Counted from the stretch's first letter, positions 51,407 to 59,983 are shown. The stretch: 64,000 nucleotides of DNA from VAZQ01 sp036557705 (GCA_036557705.1 DATBHB010000159.1:110062-174061), one strand, 5' to 3'. Numbers and translations: made by a program. Notes: generated by a model from the sequence alone, not told the origin.

Positions 51407-52888
51407 ATGAACATCCATCAAGCCAATCTCATGCGCGGCATGATGCTCATCGGCGGGGAGCTGGTGCCGAGCGAATCGGGCGAGTGGCTCGAATCGGTTA
51501 ATCCGGCGACCGAGGAAACGCTCGGCCACGTGCCGCAAGGGACGGCCGCCGACGTCAACCGCGCGGTGGCGGCCGCAGAAGCTGCGCATCCGGCCTGGGC
51601 GGCGCTGGAGCCGAAGGAGCGCGCAAAACTTCTCAAGAAGCTCGCGCAGAAGCTGCGCGAGAAGGCCGACGAAATCCTCCGCATCGAAGTGATCGACACC
51701 GGCAACACGATTACCAAAATGCGGGCCGATGTCGCCTCGGCCGGCGATACGCTCGAATTCTTTTCCGGCTTTGCGACCGAGATCAAAGGCGACACCATCC
51801 CGGCGAGCACGAAAAACCTGCATTTCACCGTGCGCGAGCCCTATGGGGTCGTGGGTCGCATCATTCCGTTCAATCATCCGATCAAATTCGCCGCCAACGC
51901 ACTCGCCGCTCCTTTGATGGCCGGCAACTGCGTCGTGCTCAAGCCGCCGGAGACGAGCCCGCTGTCGGCCACCATGCTTGCCGAGATCTGCCGCGAGGTG
52001 CTGCCGGCAGGTGTGGTCAATATCGTGACCGGCTTCGGCATGCCGGCGGGCGACGCGATTGCGCGCCATCCCAACGTCAAGCGCATTGCGTTTACCGGCT
52101 CCGTGCCGACCGGCCGAGCCATCCAGCGGGCCGCCGCGGAGGGCGGCATCAAGCAGGTGACGCTCGAACTCGGCGGCAAGAATCCGCTGATCGCGTTCCC
52201 CGACATGGACCCGGACGCGGTGGCGAAGATTGCGGTCGCGGGCATGAATTTCGCCTGGCAGGGGCAAAGCTGCGGCTCGACCAGCCGGCTTCTCCTCCAC
52301 GAGTCGCTCTATGGGCCGGTGCTCGACCGCGTCGTCGACCGCGTCGCGGCGCTCCGGCTCGGCGATCCGCTCGATGACAAGTCGCAGATGGGCCCGATCA
52401 ATTCCAAGCGTCACTACGAGCGCGTGTGCTCGATGGTGCAGTCGGGCGTATCGGAGGGCGCCAAGCTCAAGACCGGCGGCAAGCGTCCCGACGGCAATGA
52501 TTTCAAGCGCGGCTATTGGCTGGAGCCTACTGTGTTCGCTGACGTGGCGCCGACCATGCGCATCGCCAAGGATGAGATATTCGGCCCAGTGCTTTCGGTG
52601 TTCCGCTGGAAGGACGAGAAGGAGGCGTTCGCGCTCGCCAATTCCACCGAATACGGCCTCACCGCCTCGATCTTCACCAACGACATCAAGACTGCATTCC
52701 GCGCCGCCCGCGCGGTGAAATCCGGCTATGTGTGGATCAATGGCGCTTCCGGCCATTTCTACGGCACGCCCTTCGGCGGCTTCAAGAATTCCGGCCTCGG
52801 CCGCGAGGAAGGCATCGACGAGCTGCTGAGCTACACGGAAGTGAAGACCATCCACGTGCTGCTCGGCGACCTTGCGGCGCGGGATTGA
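51407..52888 (+). CDS. Aldehyde dehydrogenase (NAD-dependent, betaine-aldehyde type)
   Basis: A 493-residue aldehyde dehydrogenase. PFNHPIKFAANALAAPLMAGN lies in the cofactor domain. FTGSVPTGRAI is the nucleotide loop, LELGGKNP holds the general-base glutamate and GQSCGSTSR the catalytic cysteine. It ends FGGFKNSGLGREEGIDELLSYTEVKT. It oxidises an aldehyde to an acid. It is the last gene of the 42-53 kb cluster, so an aldehyde is a likely intermediate there. GGAG lies upstream of the ATG. Confidence 0.93.
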   Translation: MNIHQANLMRGMMLIGGELVPSESGEWLESVNPATEETLGHVPQGTAADVNRAVAAAEAAHPAWAALEPKERAKLLKKLAQKLREKADEILRIEVIDTGNTITKMRADVASAGDTLEFFSGFATEIKGDTIPASTKNLHFTVREPYGVVGRIIPFNHPIKFAANALAAPLMAGNCVVLKPPETSPLSATMLAEICREVLPAGVVNIVTGFGMPAGDAIARHPNVKRIAFTGSVPTGRAIQRAAAEGGIKQVTLELGGKNPLIAFPDMDPDAVAKIAVAGMNFAWQGQSCGSTSRLLLHESLYGPVLDRVVDRVAALRLGDPLDDKSQMGPINSKRHYERVCSMVQSGVSEGAKLKTGGKRPDGNDFKRGYWLEPTVFADVAPTMRIAKDEIFGPVLSVFRWKDEKEAFALANSTEYGLTASIFTNDIKTAFRAARAVKSGYVWINGASGHFYGTPFGGFKNSGLGREEGIDELLSYTEVKTIHVLLGDLAARD

Positions 52889-52908
52889 AACGCCGTGGCC
52901 CTACCTTC

Positions 52909-53072
52909 GTAGGGTGGGCAAAAGCGCGCTGATCAATCCATTCAACGCGGACGACTCGTGCGGCGCGCTTTTGCCCACGCGGTCGCATGCCTGCCGATCG
53001 GACCGCGTGGGCAAAATCGCTCAGGTGCTGTGCCTATTGCCACAGCGGAGCAAGCGATTTTGCCCACCCTAC
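52909..53072. repeat. Compound palindrome, GTAGGGTGGGCAAA family, copy 6
   Basis: The first hairpin pairs GGGCAAAAGCGCGC with GCGCGCTTTTGCCC. The second pairs GTGGGCAAAATCGCT with AGCGATTTTGCCCAC. The inner arms CCCACGCGGTC and GACCGCGTGGG are also complementary. The arm cores differ between the two hairpins yet each pairs with its own partner. It lies between convergent aldehyde dehydrogenase and dnaE2 genes. Confidence 0.92.
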
Positions 53073-53154
53073 GGCGTCCTCGTCCAACTGGTTGGCTGCG
53101 GTGATCGCATTGTAAGTGCGGACGAAAGAACCGAGAAGCGTCTTCGCAAGTTGA

Positions 53155-56100
53155 TCAATGAAAATTCCGTCCCTTCGGCATCACCGCTGCGATCGTGGTA
53201 TCGCCTACACCAGCAACCTCCCTGGCGGCCCAAGCACGGCGCTCGGCCATGCGCTTGGGCGAGCGGTTGCCCGGCTCGGAGTTCTTGGACGCGTCACAGC
53301 GGGAGAGCGTCTCGACGCACGCGTAATGCTCTTCGGACAGCTTGCGTAGCAGCGGCGAAAGATCTTCGAGATGGCGGGCGACGACGTGGATCACGCCGGA
53401 TTCGTTCTGCAACTCGCCGGTGACGCTGATGAGGCGCGCGCCGAGGACGACCGGGCGATAGGCTTCGAAAGTGCGCAGCCAGAGAATCGTATTGGCAACG
53501 CCGGTCTCGTCTTCGAGCGTCATGAAGATCGCCTTGGCGTCGCCGGGGCGCTGGCGCACCAGCACGAGGCCGGCGACGGTCACCCGCTGTCCTGAAGGAA
53601 TGGCGGCGAGCGCTTCGTGACGCAGGATGCCGCGGCGGGTCAGCTCGTCGCGAATGAACGAAAGCGGATGCGCCTTGAGCGACAGGTGCAGGTGGCGATA
53701 ATCCTCAACCACCTGCTCGCCGGGCAGCATCGGCGGCAGATTGGCGTCGGGCTCCAGTTCCGGCATTTTCACCCGCGCAAACAGCGGCAGGTTGTCCTTG
53801 TCGCCGGCGCGAGCGAGCGCGCGCACCGCCCAGAGCGCGTCGCGGCGGGAAAGGCCGAGCGAGCCGAAGGCGTCGGCTTCGGCGAGCCGTTCGAGCGCGG
53901 AGGGCGGCAGCCGTGTGCGCAGCCACAGGTCGCGCACCGAATCGAAGCCGCGGCCGCGCACGCTTTCGATCTTGAGCGCATGCGCCTGCTGAAACCCGCT
54001 CACCTGCCGCAAACCTAGCCGCACCGCATGGGTCGAGCGGATGCAATCGCGCATCGAGGCATGGCGCACATTGAGGCGGTCGCGCGCAGGCGGACCTTCT
54101 TCAAGCGTGGCGTCCCAATCGGAAAGGTTCACGTCGACCGGCCGCATCTCGACGCCATGCTCCTGCGCGTCGCGCACGATCTGCGCCGGCGCGTAGAAAC
54201 CCATTGGCTGGCTGTTGAGGAGCGCCGCCGCAAACACCTCCGGATAGCGGCATTTGATCCAGGCCGAGGCGTAGACCAGGATGGCAAAGCTTGCCGCATG
54301 GCTTTCGGGAAAGCCGTATTCGCCGAAGCCTTCGATCTGACCAAAGCAGCGCGTCGCAAAATCGCGCGGGTAGCCGCGGGCAACCATTCCGGCGACGAAT
54401 TCGGCGCGGAAGCGGTCGATGGTGCCGACGCGCTTGAACGTCGCCATGGCGCGACGCAGGCGATCGGCTTTGGTGGGAGGAAATTTCGCTGCCACGATGG
54501 CGATGCGCATCGCCTGTTCCTGGAACAGCGGCACGCCCAGCGTCTTGTGCAGCACCTGTTTGAGCTCGTCCGCATCGCCGTGTTCGGGCGCGGGCGACGG
54601 ATAGGTCGGCTCCTCGCCTTTGTCTCGGAGCTTCTCGCGCCGCTGCAGATAAGGGTGCACCATATCGCCCTGGATCGGGCCTGGGCGCACGATGGCGACT
54701 TCGATGACAAGATCGTAGAATTCCTTGGGCCTCAGCCGCGGCAGCATCGACATCTGCGCCCGGCTCTCGACCTGGAACACGCCGACGGAATCGGCGCGGG
54801 AGAGCATGTCGTAGACGGCGGCGTCGTAATCCTGGATCGATGCAAGGTCGAGAGGGATGGGCTCCCTCTCCCCGCTTGCGGGGAGAGGGTCGGGGTGAGG
54901 GGCCTCTTCGACGCACTGTGTGTACGAAGGCTGCCCCTCACCCGACGCGCTTCGCGACATAGCCGATGCGTTCGCATCGGCGTCCTTAGCGCTAAGTACG
55001 GCGGCCGAAGGCCGCCTATGCTCTCCCCGCAAGCGGGGAGAGGTGGAGCGCGTGGCACCTATCAAAATCGCAGCACCGGAATTTGCTGAAGCATAGAGTG
55101 AAGGCCGCACGTAGTGCGCCTTCAACAAATCGAAGCTGCGGCGCAGGCAGGTGAGCATGCCGAGGCCCAGCACATCGACTTTAAGCAGGTCGAGATCGTT
55201 GAGATCGTCCTTGTCCCATTCAATGACGGTGCGGTCGTCCATCGCGGCGTTCTCGACCGCGACGACTTCATCGAGCCGTGAGCGGGTGATGACGAACCCG
55301 CCGACATGCTGCGACAAATGACGAGGAAAGCCGATGAGAGCCTGTGCGAGCGCAATTGTTTTTTGCAGCCGCGGATCGCCGGGATCGAAACCGGCGCGCC
55401 GCGCCTCCTTCCTGGTGACGCCGTCCTTCGACCAGCCCCACAGCGTGCCGGCGAGCGCGCTGATCGTATCCTCCGAGAGGCCGAAAACCTTTCCGACTTC
55501 GCGAATGGCGCTGCGTCCGCGATAGCAGATTACGGTTGCGGCAAGGCCGGCATGATCGCGGCCATAATGACGATAGATGAACTGGATCACCTCCTCGCGA
55601 CGCTCGTGCTCGAAATCGACATCGATGTCGGGCGGCTCGCGCCGTTCCGCCGAGACGAAACGCTCGAACAACAGATCGATGCGCTCGGGATCGACTTCGG
55701 TGATGTCGAGGCAGTAACAGATGACGGAATTAGCCGCCGAGCCGCGGCCCTGGCAGAGGATGCCGTTGCGGCGAGCGTATTGGACGATGTCATAGACGGT
55801 GAGGAAATACGGCGCGTATTTCAGCTCGGCCGTGACCGCCAATTCGTGATCGAGCGCGCGGCGGATATCTTCCCGCATGCCGTTCGGATAGCGCCGCCGC
55901 GCCCCCTCCTCGGCGAGCGCCGCCAAAGCTTCCTGCGGCGTCGCGTAAGGAGGGCGGCGCTCGTCGGGATACTCGGTCTTGCGCAATTCTTCGAGCGAGA
56001 AACGGCAGCGATCGAAGAAACGAATCGTCTCCGCGATCGCTTCCGGGGCGCGGCGGAAGAGCCGCGCCATGTCGCGCGCCAATTTGAGATGCCGCTCGGC

Positions 56101-57165
56101 ATTGGCTTCGAGCCGGCGGCCGGCCGCATCGATGGTGATGTACTCGCGGATGCAGGTGAGGACGTCTTGTAAGGGGCGCCGCTCAGGCGCGTGATAGAGC
56201 ACGTCGTTCACCGCAATCAGCGGCACACCGGCTTCGCCGGCGAGCGCGGCAAGCCGCGCCAGGCGGCGGTGGTCGTCGCCGCGATAGAGCATGCTCGCCG
56301 CAAGCCAAACGGCCAAGCGGCGTGCTCCGTTACCCTCTCCCCACGTGGGAGAGGGTCGCCGCGCGTCCATAAGCGCGTTTACGCGCATCTTCGACGCGCT
56401 ATGGCGCGGCGGGGTGAGGGGGCGAGTTAGGCGATCAACAAAAGGCCCCTCACCCCAACCCTCTCCCATGCGCGCCAGAGTTTGTGGTGCGGGAGTCGAT
56501 GCGCGCGGGGAGAGGGAGCGCACCGAGTTCGCGGCACCGCTATGCTCAACCTCACCGAAACAAGTCTTAAGTCTCCCGAGCAGTGCGGCGAGCCGGCCAG
56601 CATCGAGGCGCCGCGGCGGCATCACGATGAGATTGAGGCCGCAGCCGTGCTCGATGAGATCATCGAAAAACAAGATGCAGTCGCCCTTCTCGGCGCGGCT
56701 CTTGCCGACGGTGAGGAGACGCGTGAGCCGCCCCCAGGCGGCGCGATCTTGCGGATAAGCGAGAACGTCGGGCGTGCCGTCGGCGAAGACGAGCCGCGCT
56801 CCAACCGCGATCTTAATCGGCTGCTGCGGCCCTTCCTCATCCTGAGGTGCGAGCGCGTCCCCCTTTGGGTGCGCGAGCCTCGAAGGATGAGGTGCGACCC
56901 CCGACGTGATCGGGGGGAGCCGCGAAGGATCGCGCGCGGCCATATGGGCGCGCACAACGCCGGCGACCGAATTGCGATCCGCGATGCCGAGCCCGGCAAG
57001 CCCGAGTTCGCGGGCGCGGGCGACCAGTTCTTCCGGATGCGAGCCGCCGCGCAGGAAGGAAAAATTCGTGGTGACGGCAAGCTCGGCATAAGCCGGAATG
57101 GCAGCATGGGGAGTTTCGATGCGCCGTCCCTCTGGCGCCTCGGGAAAGAGGTGAACGTTGCTCAT
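53155..57165 (-). CDS. dnaE2: Error-prone DNA polymerase DnaE2 carrying in-frame repeat insertions
   Basis: A 1336-residue C-family polymerase, the translesion polymerase of the ImuA-ImuB-DnaE2 mutasome. The PHP region (LAVTTNFSFLRGGSHPEELV) comes first. The palm has PPDIDVDFEHERREEV (catalytic aspartates) and GRGSAANSVICYCLDIT, and later ESHAASFAILVYASAW and an OB domain (VTVAGLVLVRQRPGD). About 170 residues above the usual size are accounted for by three repeat-derived inserts, near residues 79-111, 209-280 and 702-768. All are in frame and free of stops, and they lie in loops between conserved blocks. The ATG overlaps the imuB stop (ATGA). Expression should be SOS-controlled from the LexA box upstream of imuA. 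Confidence 0.93.
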   Translation of the reverse strand: MSNVHLFPEAPEGRRIETPHAAIPAYAELAVTTNFSFLRGGSHPEELVARARELGLAGLGIADRNSVAGVVRAHMAARDPSRLPPITSGVAPHPSRLAHPKGDALAPQDEEGPQQPIKIAVGARLVFADGTPDVLAYPQDRAAWGRLTRLLTVGKSRAEKGDCILFFDDLIEHGCGLNLIVMPPRRLDAGRLAALLGRLKTCFGEVEHSGAANSVRSLSPRASTPAPQTLARMGEGWGEGPFVDRLTRPLTPPRHSASKMRVNALMDARRPSPTWGEGNGARRLAVWLAASMLYRGDDHRRLARLAALAGEAGVPLIAVNDVLYHAPERRPLQDVLTCIREYITIDAAGRRLEANAERHLKLARDMARLFRRAPEAIAETIRFFDRCRFSLEELRKTEYPDERRPPYATPQEALAALAEEGARRRYPNGMREDIRRALDHELAVTAELKYAPYFLTVYDIVQYARRNGILCQGRGSAANSVICYCLDITEVDPERIDLLFERFVSAERREPPDIDVDFEHERREEVIQFIYRHYGRDHAGLAATVICYRGRSAIREVGKVFGLSEDTISALAGTLWGWSKDGVTRKEARRAGFDPGDPRLQKTIALAQALIGFPRHLSQHVGGFVITRSRLDEVVAVENAAMDDRTVIEWDKDDLNDLDLLKVDVLGLGMLTCLRRSFDLLKAHYVRPSLYASANSGAAILIGATRSTSPRLRGEHRRPSAAVLSAKDADANASAMSRSASGEGQPSYTQCVEEAPHPDPLPASGEREPIPLDLASIQDYDAAVYDMLSRADSVGVFQVESRAQMSMLPRLRPKEFYDLVIEVAIVRPGPIQGDMVHPYLQRREKLRDKGEEPTYPSPAPEHGDADELKQVLHKTLGVPLFQEQAMRIAIVAAKFPPTKADRLRRAMATFKRVGTIDRFRAEFVAGMVARGYPRDFATRCFGQIEGFGEYGFPESHAASFAILVYASAWIKCRYPEVFAAALLNSQPMGFYAPAQIVRDAQEHGVEMRPVDVNLSDWDATLEEGPPARDRLNVRHASMRDCIRSTHAVRLGLRQVSGFQQAHALKIESVRGRGFDSVRDLWLRTRLPPSALERLAEADAFGSLGLSRRDALWAVRALARAGDKDNLPLFARVKMPELEPDANLPPMLPGEQVVEDYRHLHLSLKAHPLSFIRDELTRRGILRHEALAAIPSGQRVTVAGLVLVRQRPGDAKAIFMTLEDETGVANTILWLRTFEAYRPVVLGARLISVTGELQNESGVIHVVARHLEDLSPLLRKLSEEHYACVETLSRCDASKNSEPGNRSPKRMAERRAWAAREVAGVGDTTIAAVMPKGRNFH
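54861..55053. repeat. CCTCTCCCCGC-family repeat inserted in dnaE2
   Basis: The element begins GCTCCCTCTCCCCGCTTGCG and ends CTCTCCCCGCAAGCGGGGAG. GGGTGAGGGGCC pairs with a partner GCCCCTCACCC, and GCCGATGCGTTCGCATCGGC is an inner stem. On the coding strand it is read as peptide containing SPRLRGEHRRPSAAVLSAKD and PHPDPLPASGERE. The polymerase sequence resumes cleanly on both sides. Confidence 0.9.
56325..56530. repeat. CCCTCTCCC-family repeat inserted in dnaE2
   Basis: CCCTCTCCCCACGTGGGAGAGGG is a stem at the left end. GGCCCCTCACCCCAACCCTC and the right-hand GGGGAGAGGGAGCGCACCGA close it. It is translated as a peptide with TLARMGEGWGEGPFVDRLTR and RRPSPTWGEGN, between the conserved LGRLKTCFG and RRLAVWLAAS segments of the polymerase. 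Confidence 0.88.
56834..56895. repeat. CCTCATCCTGAGG-family repeat inserted in dnaE2
   Basis: CCTCATCCTGAGGTGCGAGCGCG pairs with GCGCGAGCCTCGAAGGATGAGG. It is read in frame as HPSRLAHPKGDALAPQDE, splitting the polymerase between AHMAARDPSR and KIAVGARLVFADG. Confidence 0.9.
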
Positions 57166-58964
57166 GCGAAGAGGCCGTGCAGGAACCAGCTTGCCGGCGC
57201 TCCCGGCTGAAAAGCGCCTTCGCGATAGACCCAGACGCGAATGCCCTCGCGGCTCTCGATGCGGAAATAGTCGCGGGTGAGCATCTTGCCGCGATCGTCA
57301 TGCCACCATGGCATGGCAATGCGCTCGGGGCCTTCCGCATGGATGACGCGATAGTTCACGCGTCGCCAGGTGAACTGCACCGGCGGACCATCGGGAATTT
57401 CGGCAGTCGCCTCGATCCGTTCCGGATGCTCGAACAGCCGGATCGGCCGGAGCGGGAAGAGACAGTCCTGAGTTAGTTCCCCCTCATCCTGAGGTGCGAG
57501 CATGCAGCCAGCAAAAGCGCGTTCACGCGCGTCTTCGACGCGCTTTGGCTGGATGCGAGTCTCGAAGGAGGGCGGCCCGTGGCTCTCCGCCAATCCACCT
57601 CCGTCATCCTTCGAGGCTCGCACGTCCGAAGAAGGACGCGCTCGCGCCTCAGGATGACGGATCAAATCAATGCAGGCCGCATCGAAGGTCGTTATCCTGA
57701 GGTGCGAGCGCACGTTTTCTTCAACGCGCGCAAGCCTCGAAGGATGACGAGCCGCCGCATGCGCCGGAATGGCCGCAATGGCGAATTCGGGGATATGGGT
57801 GTCCTGCCCAACGAGGCGGACGATGCGGCGCAGCCCGAAGCGGGCGCCAAACCGATCGATGAGATGTGTTAGTTCCGCCGCATGATCGGGCGCCGCAAGG
57901 CCGGTCTGCATCGGCTCCTGCGGCTCGGTGACCAGCGCCGCGAGCCGGACCATGTCGAACCCGAAGCCGGGATCGCAGGCGTCCCCAAGCGCGGCGAGGC
58001 GCTCGGCGAACAGGCGCCGCACCTGGAGAGCTTCGCGCACCGGCGCCGCGGTTCCTATTTCCAGCCGATGGACTTTTCCGTCGGAGCGAAACAGCGCGAC
58101 CTGCAGGAGCCGTGCGCCCTCGCCGCGGCGCTCCAATGCGCATTTGAGTTCACCCGCGAGATGCTCGATGGTGGCGAGAATGTCGGCTTCGAGCCCGATC
58201 GGATCGGGAAAGCGCCGTTCGGCCACCACGGCGGGAATCGGCAGGCGTGGCGTAATCGGCTCGTCCTCGCGGCCGAGCGCCTGGTCGATGCGGCGGACGA
58301 AGCTCTCGCCAAAACGGGCAGCGAGCGGCGCCCGCGGACGCGAAATGACATCGCCGATCAGCTTCAGGCCAACCTGAGCCAGATCAGTATCAGTCTCCGG
58401 GGCGATACGCAGCCCTTTGAGCGGCAACGCCAGCAGGACCGCTTCGGTTTGTTCGGGAGAAACAACCTCGATGCTGCCGTGCCGTGCCACCGCCCAGGCG
58501 CAGCCGACCGTATCGGCAATCGCCACACGGGCATGGAAACCCTGCGCTGCAAGACACCGCACGATATCGCGGCAGAACGGGCCTTCGCCGCCGAAGAGGT
58601 GCGCGCAGCCGGTGACGTCTAGCAGGAGCCCATCGGGAGGATCGAGGCCAATGAGCGGCGTATACCGATCGCACCAGTCGGCGATCGCTTCGAGCAGGCG
58701 GCGGTCGGCATGCGGATCGGCATCGGCGACCGCAATCGCCGGATACATCGCCCGCGCATCGGCAAGCGCCATGTCAGGCTTGAGGCCAAGCCGCGCGGCC
58801 GCATCGTTGATCGCGGCAAGCCGCAGCGCGCTCTTGATCTCGGCGGCAACGACGAGAGGCGCATCAACCGATGCGTGCGAGGCGCAGCGCGCGATCCGGT
58901 CGGTCGCAAGCCGTCTGAGCCAGACCGAGAGATAGCGCCTGCGGGATGAAGCTGCGTAACTCAT
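57162..58964 (-). CDS. imuB: ImuB, Y-family polymerase-like mutasome protein with in-frame repeat insertions
   Basis: A 600-residue protein. RRYLSVWLRRLATDRIARC and the DALADARAMYPAIAVAD region are typical of ImuB, which binds the sliding clamp and bridges ImuA and DnaE2. LLLDVTGCAHLFGGE and LALPLKGLRI follow. The Y-family catalytic acids are not expected to be kept in this subfamily. Two repeat blocks near residues 405-424 and 435-496 enlarge it by about 80-90 residues. ATG 58964 lies inside the imuA coding region, giving a 101-base overlap. Its stop overlaps the dnaE2 start. Confidence 0.9.
   Translation of the reverse strand: MSYAASSRRRYLSVWLRRLATDRIARCASHASVDAPLVVAAEIKSALRLAAINDAAARLGLKPDMALADARAMYPAIAVADADPHADRRLLEAIADWCDRYTPLIGLDPPDGLLLDVTGCAHLFGGEGPFCRDIVRCLAAQGFHARVAIADTVGCAWAVARHGSIEVVSPEQTEAVLLALPLKGLRIAPETDTDLAQVGLKLIGDVISRPRAPLAARFGESFVRRIDQALGREDEPITPRLPIPAVVAERRFPDPIGLEADILATIEHLAGELKCALERRGEGARLLQVALFRSDGKVHRLEIGTAAPVREALQVRRLFAERLAALGDACDPGFGFDMVRLAALVTEPQEPMQTGLAAPDHAAELTHLIDRFGARFGLRRIVRLVGQDTHIPEFAIAAIPAHAAARHPSRLARVEENVRSHLRITTFDAACIDLIRHPEARARPSSDVRASKDDGGGLAESHGPPSFETRIQPKRVEDARERAFAGCMLAPQDEGELTQDCLFPLRPIRLFEHPERIEATAEIPDGPPVQFTWRRVNYRVIHAEGPERIAMPWWHDDRGKMLTRDYFRIESREGIRVWVYREGAFQPGAPASWFLHGLFA
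57477..57750. repeat. Two CATCCTGAGG-family repeats inserted in imuB
   Basis: The first runs from CCCTCATCCTGAGGTGCGAGC to GCGCCTCAGGATGACGG (about 57480-57658). The second is TTATCCTGAGGTGCGAGCGC paired with GCAAGCCTCGAAGGATGACG (about 57692-57750). They are translated in frame as HPEARARPSSDVRASKDD and HPSRLARVEENVRSHLRI. The ImuB sequence continues on both sides (IAAIPAHAA ... LFPLRPIRLFEHPE). Confidence 0.9.
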
Positions 58965-59667
58965 GGTTCCAAGACACGACGAAGCGGCCACAACGGCCGC
59001 GGCGGTTTTTGATCAGCGAAAGATCGAAAGCGGTGCGCCCCAAGCCGCCGAAGCGATCAGGCTCGCTCGGAGCGGCTGCGACTTCCCAACGGCTCATCGC
59101 CGCAGTCGAGCAGGCGGCGCTGCGATGCCGCAGCAGCAGTCCGAGCCCGTTGCCGGCGCGCGCTGCAAGCAAGAGGCGCCGGGTTGCAGTGAGATCGGCA
59201 GCCGCGCCGCTTTCCGGCAGTTCGGCAATCACTGCGGTAAGCGCTGGAGATTTCAACGCCTCTTCGAAAGCCCATAAGGCATCGATCGGCCGGGCTACCC
59301 GCAGGATCAGGAGCCGGTCCAGGGGAAGGCCGAAGAGATCGATGCCCACTCCATATGGCTTTCCGCCTTCGAGGCCAGAGTAATCGGTCTGGATCCAGAG
59401 CGCCTGTGCCGCCCGCGCAAACTTGCCGGCGCGACACAACGCCCGCGCCACAACCGCCAAGGCAAAGCCAAAGGCTGCGCCAAGATGGGCCGACATTCCC
59501 GGGGCGACCTCATGCATGGCCCCCCAGGCAAGCCCGCCAGCGAGCGTCGCATCGAGCGCCGGTACCCCCAGCGGCAAGACGCCCTCCTCCGCGCCAAGCG
59601 GAAAGCCGCTGGTCGGCTCGATGCTTGCGAGCGCCTCCCGGAGCGATCCCACAGTCTTGCTGGACAT
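58864..59667 (-). CDS. imuA: ImuA, RecA-like mutasome protein
   Basis: A 267-residue protein of the ImuA family. LPLGVPALDATLAGGLAWGAMHEVAPG, FALAVVARAL, ALWIQTDYSGLEGGKPYG and the GLGLLLRH region are typical of its degenerate RecA-like fold. The C-terminal VVSWNHELRSFIPQALSLG reaches well into imuB. It acts with ImuB and DnaE2 in SOS mutagenesis. The start is ATG 59667, 32 bases downstream of a LexA box. It is the first gene of the operon. Confidence 0.9.
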   Translation of the reverse strand: MSSKTVGSLREALASIEPTSGFPLGAEEGVLPLGVPALDATLAGGLAWGAMHEVAPGMSAHLGAAFGFALAVVARALCRAGKFARAAQALWIQTDYSGLEGGKPYGVGIDLFGLPLDRLLILRVARPIDALWAFEEALKSPALTAVIAELPESGAAADLTATRRLLLAARAGNGLGLLLRHRSAACSTAAMSRWEVAAAPSEPDRFGGLGRTAFDLSLIKNRRGRCGRFVVSWNHELRSFIPQALSLGLAQTACDRPDRALRLARIG

Positions 59668-59698
59668 GGTGCAGAGCCTTTGATTAACAATCGGGATT

Positions 59699-59713
59699 GT
59701 TCATGATTTGTTC
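59699..59713 (-). promoter_or_regulatory. LexA box, GTTC-N7-GTTC
   Basis: The bases GTTC (59699-59702) and GTTC (59710-59713) are separated by exactly seven bases. This is the direct-repeat SOS operator of alphaproteobacteria (GAAC-N7-GAAC as read on the imuA strand). It lies 32 bases upstream of the imuA ATG, so LexA cleavage should switch on the entire imuA-imuB-dnaE2 operon. Confidence 0.9.
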
Positions 59714-59847
59714 CAGAGATGCGCATAGGAGTCAATATCCAAGGTTGGAGTATTATTGTACCTTGAACTTTTACAAAACAAACCCATCGCGAAACCGAGC
59801 GAGTGGGCCGCTTCGCTCTAACTGAATGGTTCGGTCTCTAATCCGTC

Positions 59848-59983
59848 CTCATGGTGAGGAGGCGCCCGCCATTTATGGCGGCGCCGTCTCGAACTATGGG
59901 GGCGGCCCGCCCCGTGGCCACCTCATCCTTCGAGACGCGTCGATGTCGGCAAGAGCCGACAATCGACGCCTCAGGATGAGGTG
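59848..59983. repeat. Palindromic repeat, CCTCATGGTGAGG family
   Basis: CCTCATGGTGAGGAGGCGCC pairs with GGCGCCGTCTCGAACTATGGGG. A second block runs CCTCATCCTTCGAGACGCGTCG to CGACGCCTCAGGATGAGG. It lies upstream of the imuA operator and downstream of the MOSC gene. The remaining part of the gap, 59714-59847, shows AT-rich sequence suitable for a promoter. Confidence 0.8.
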
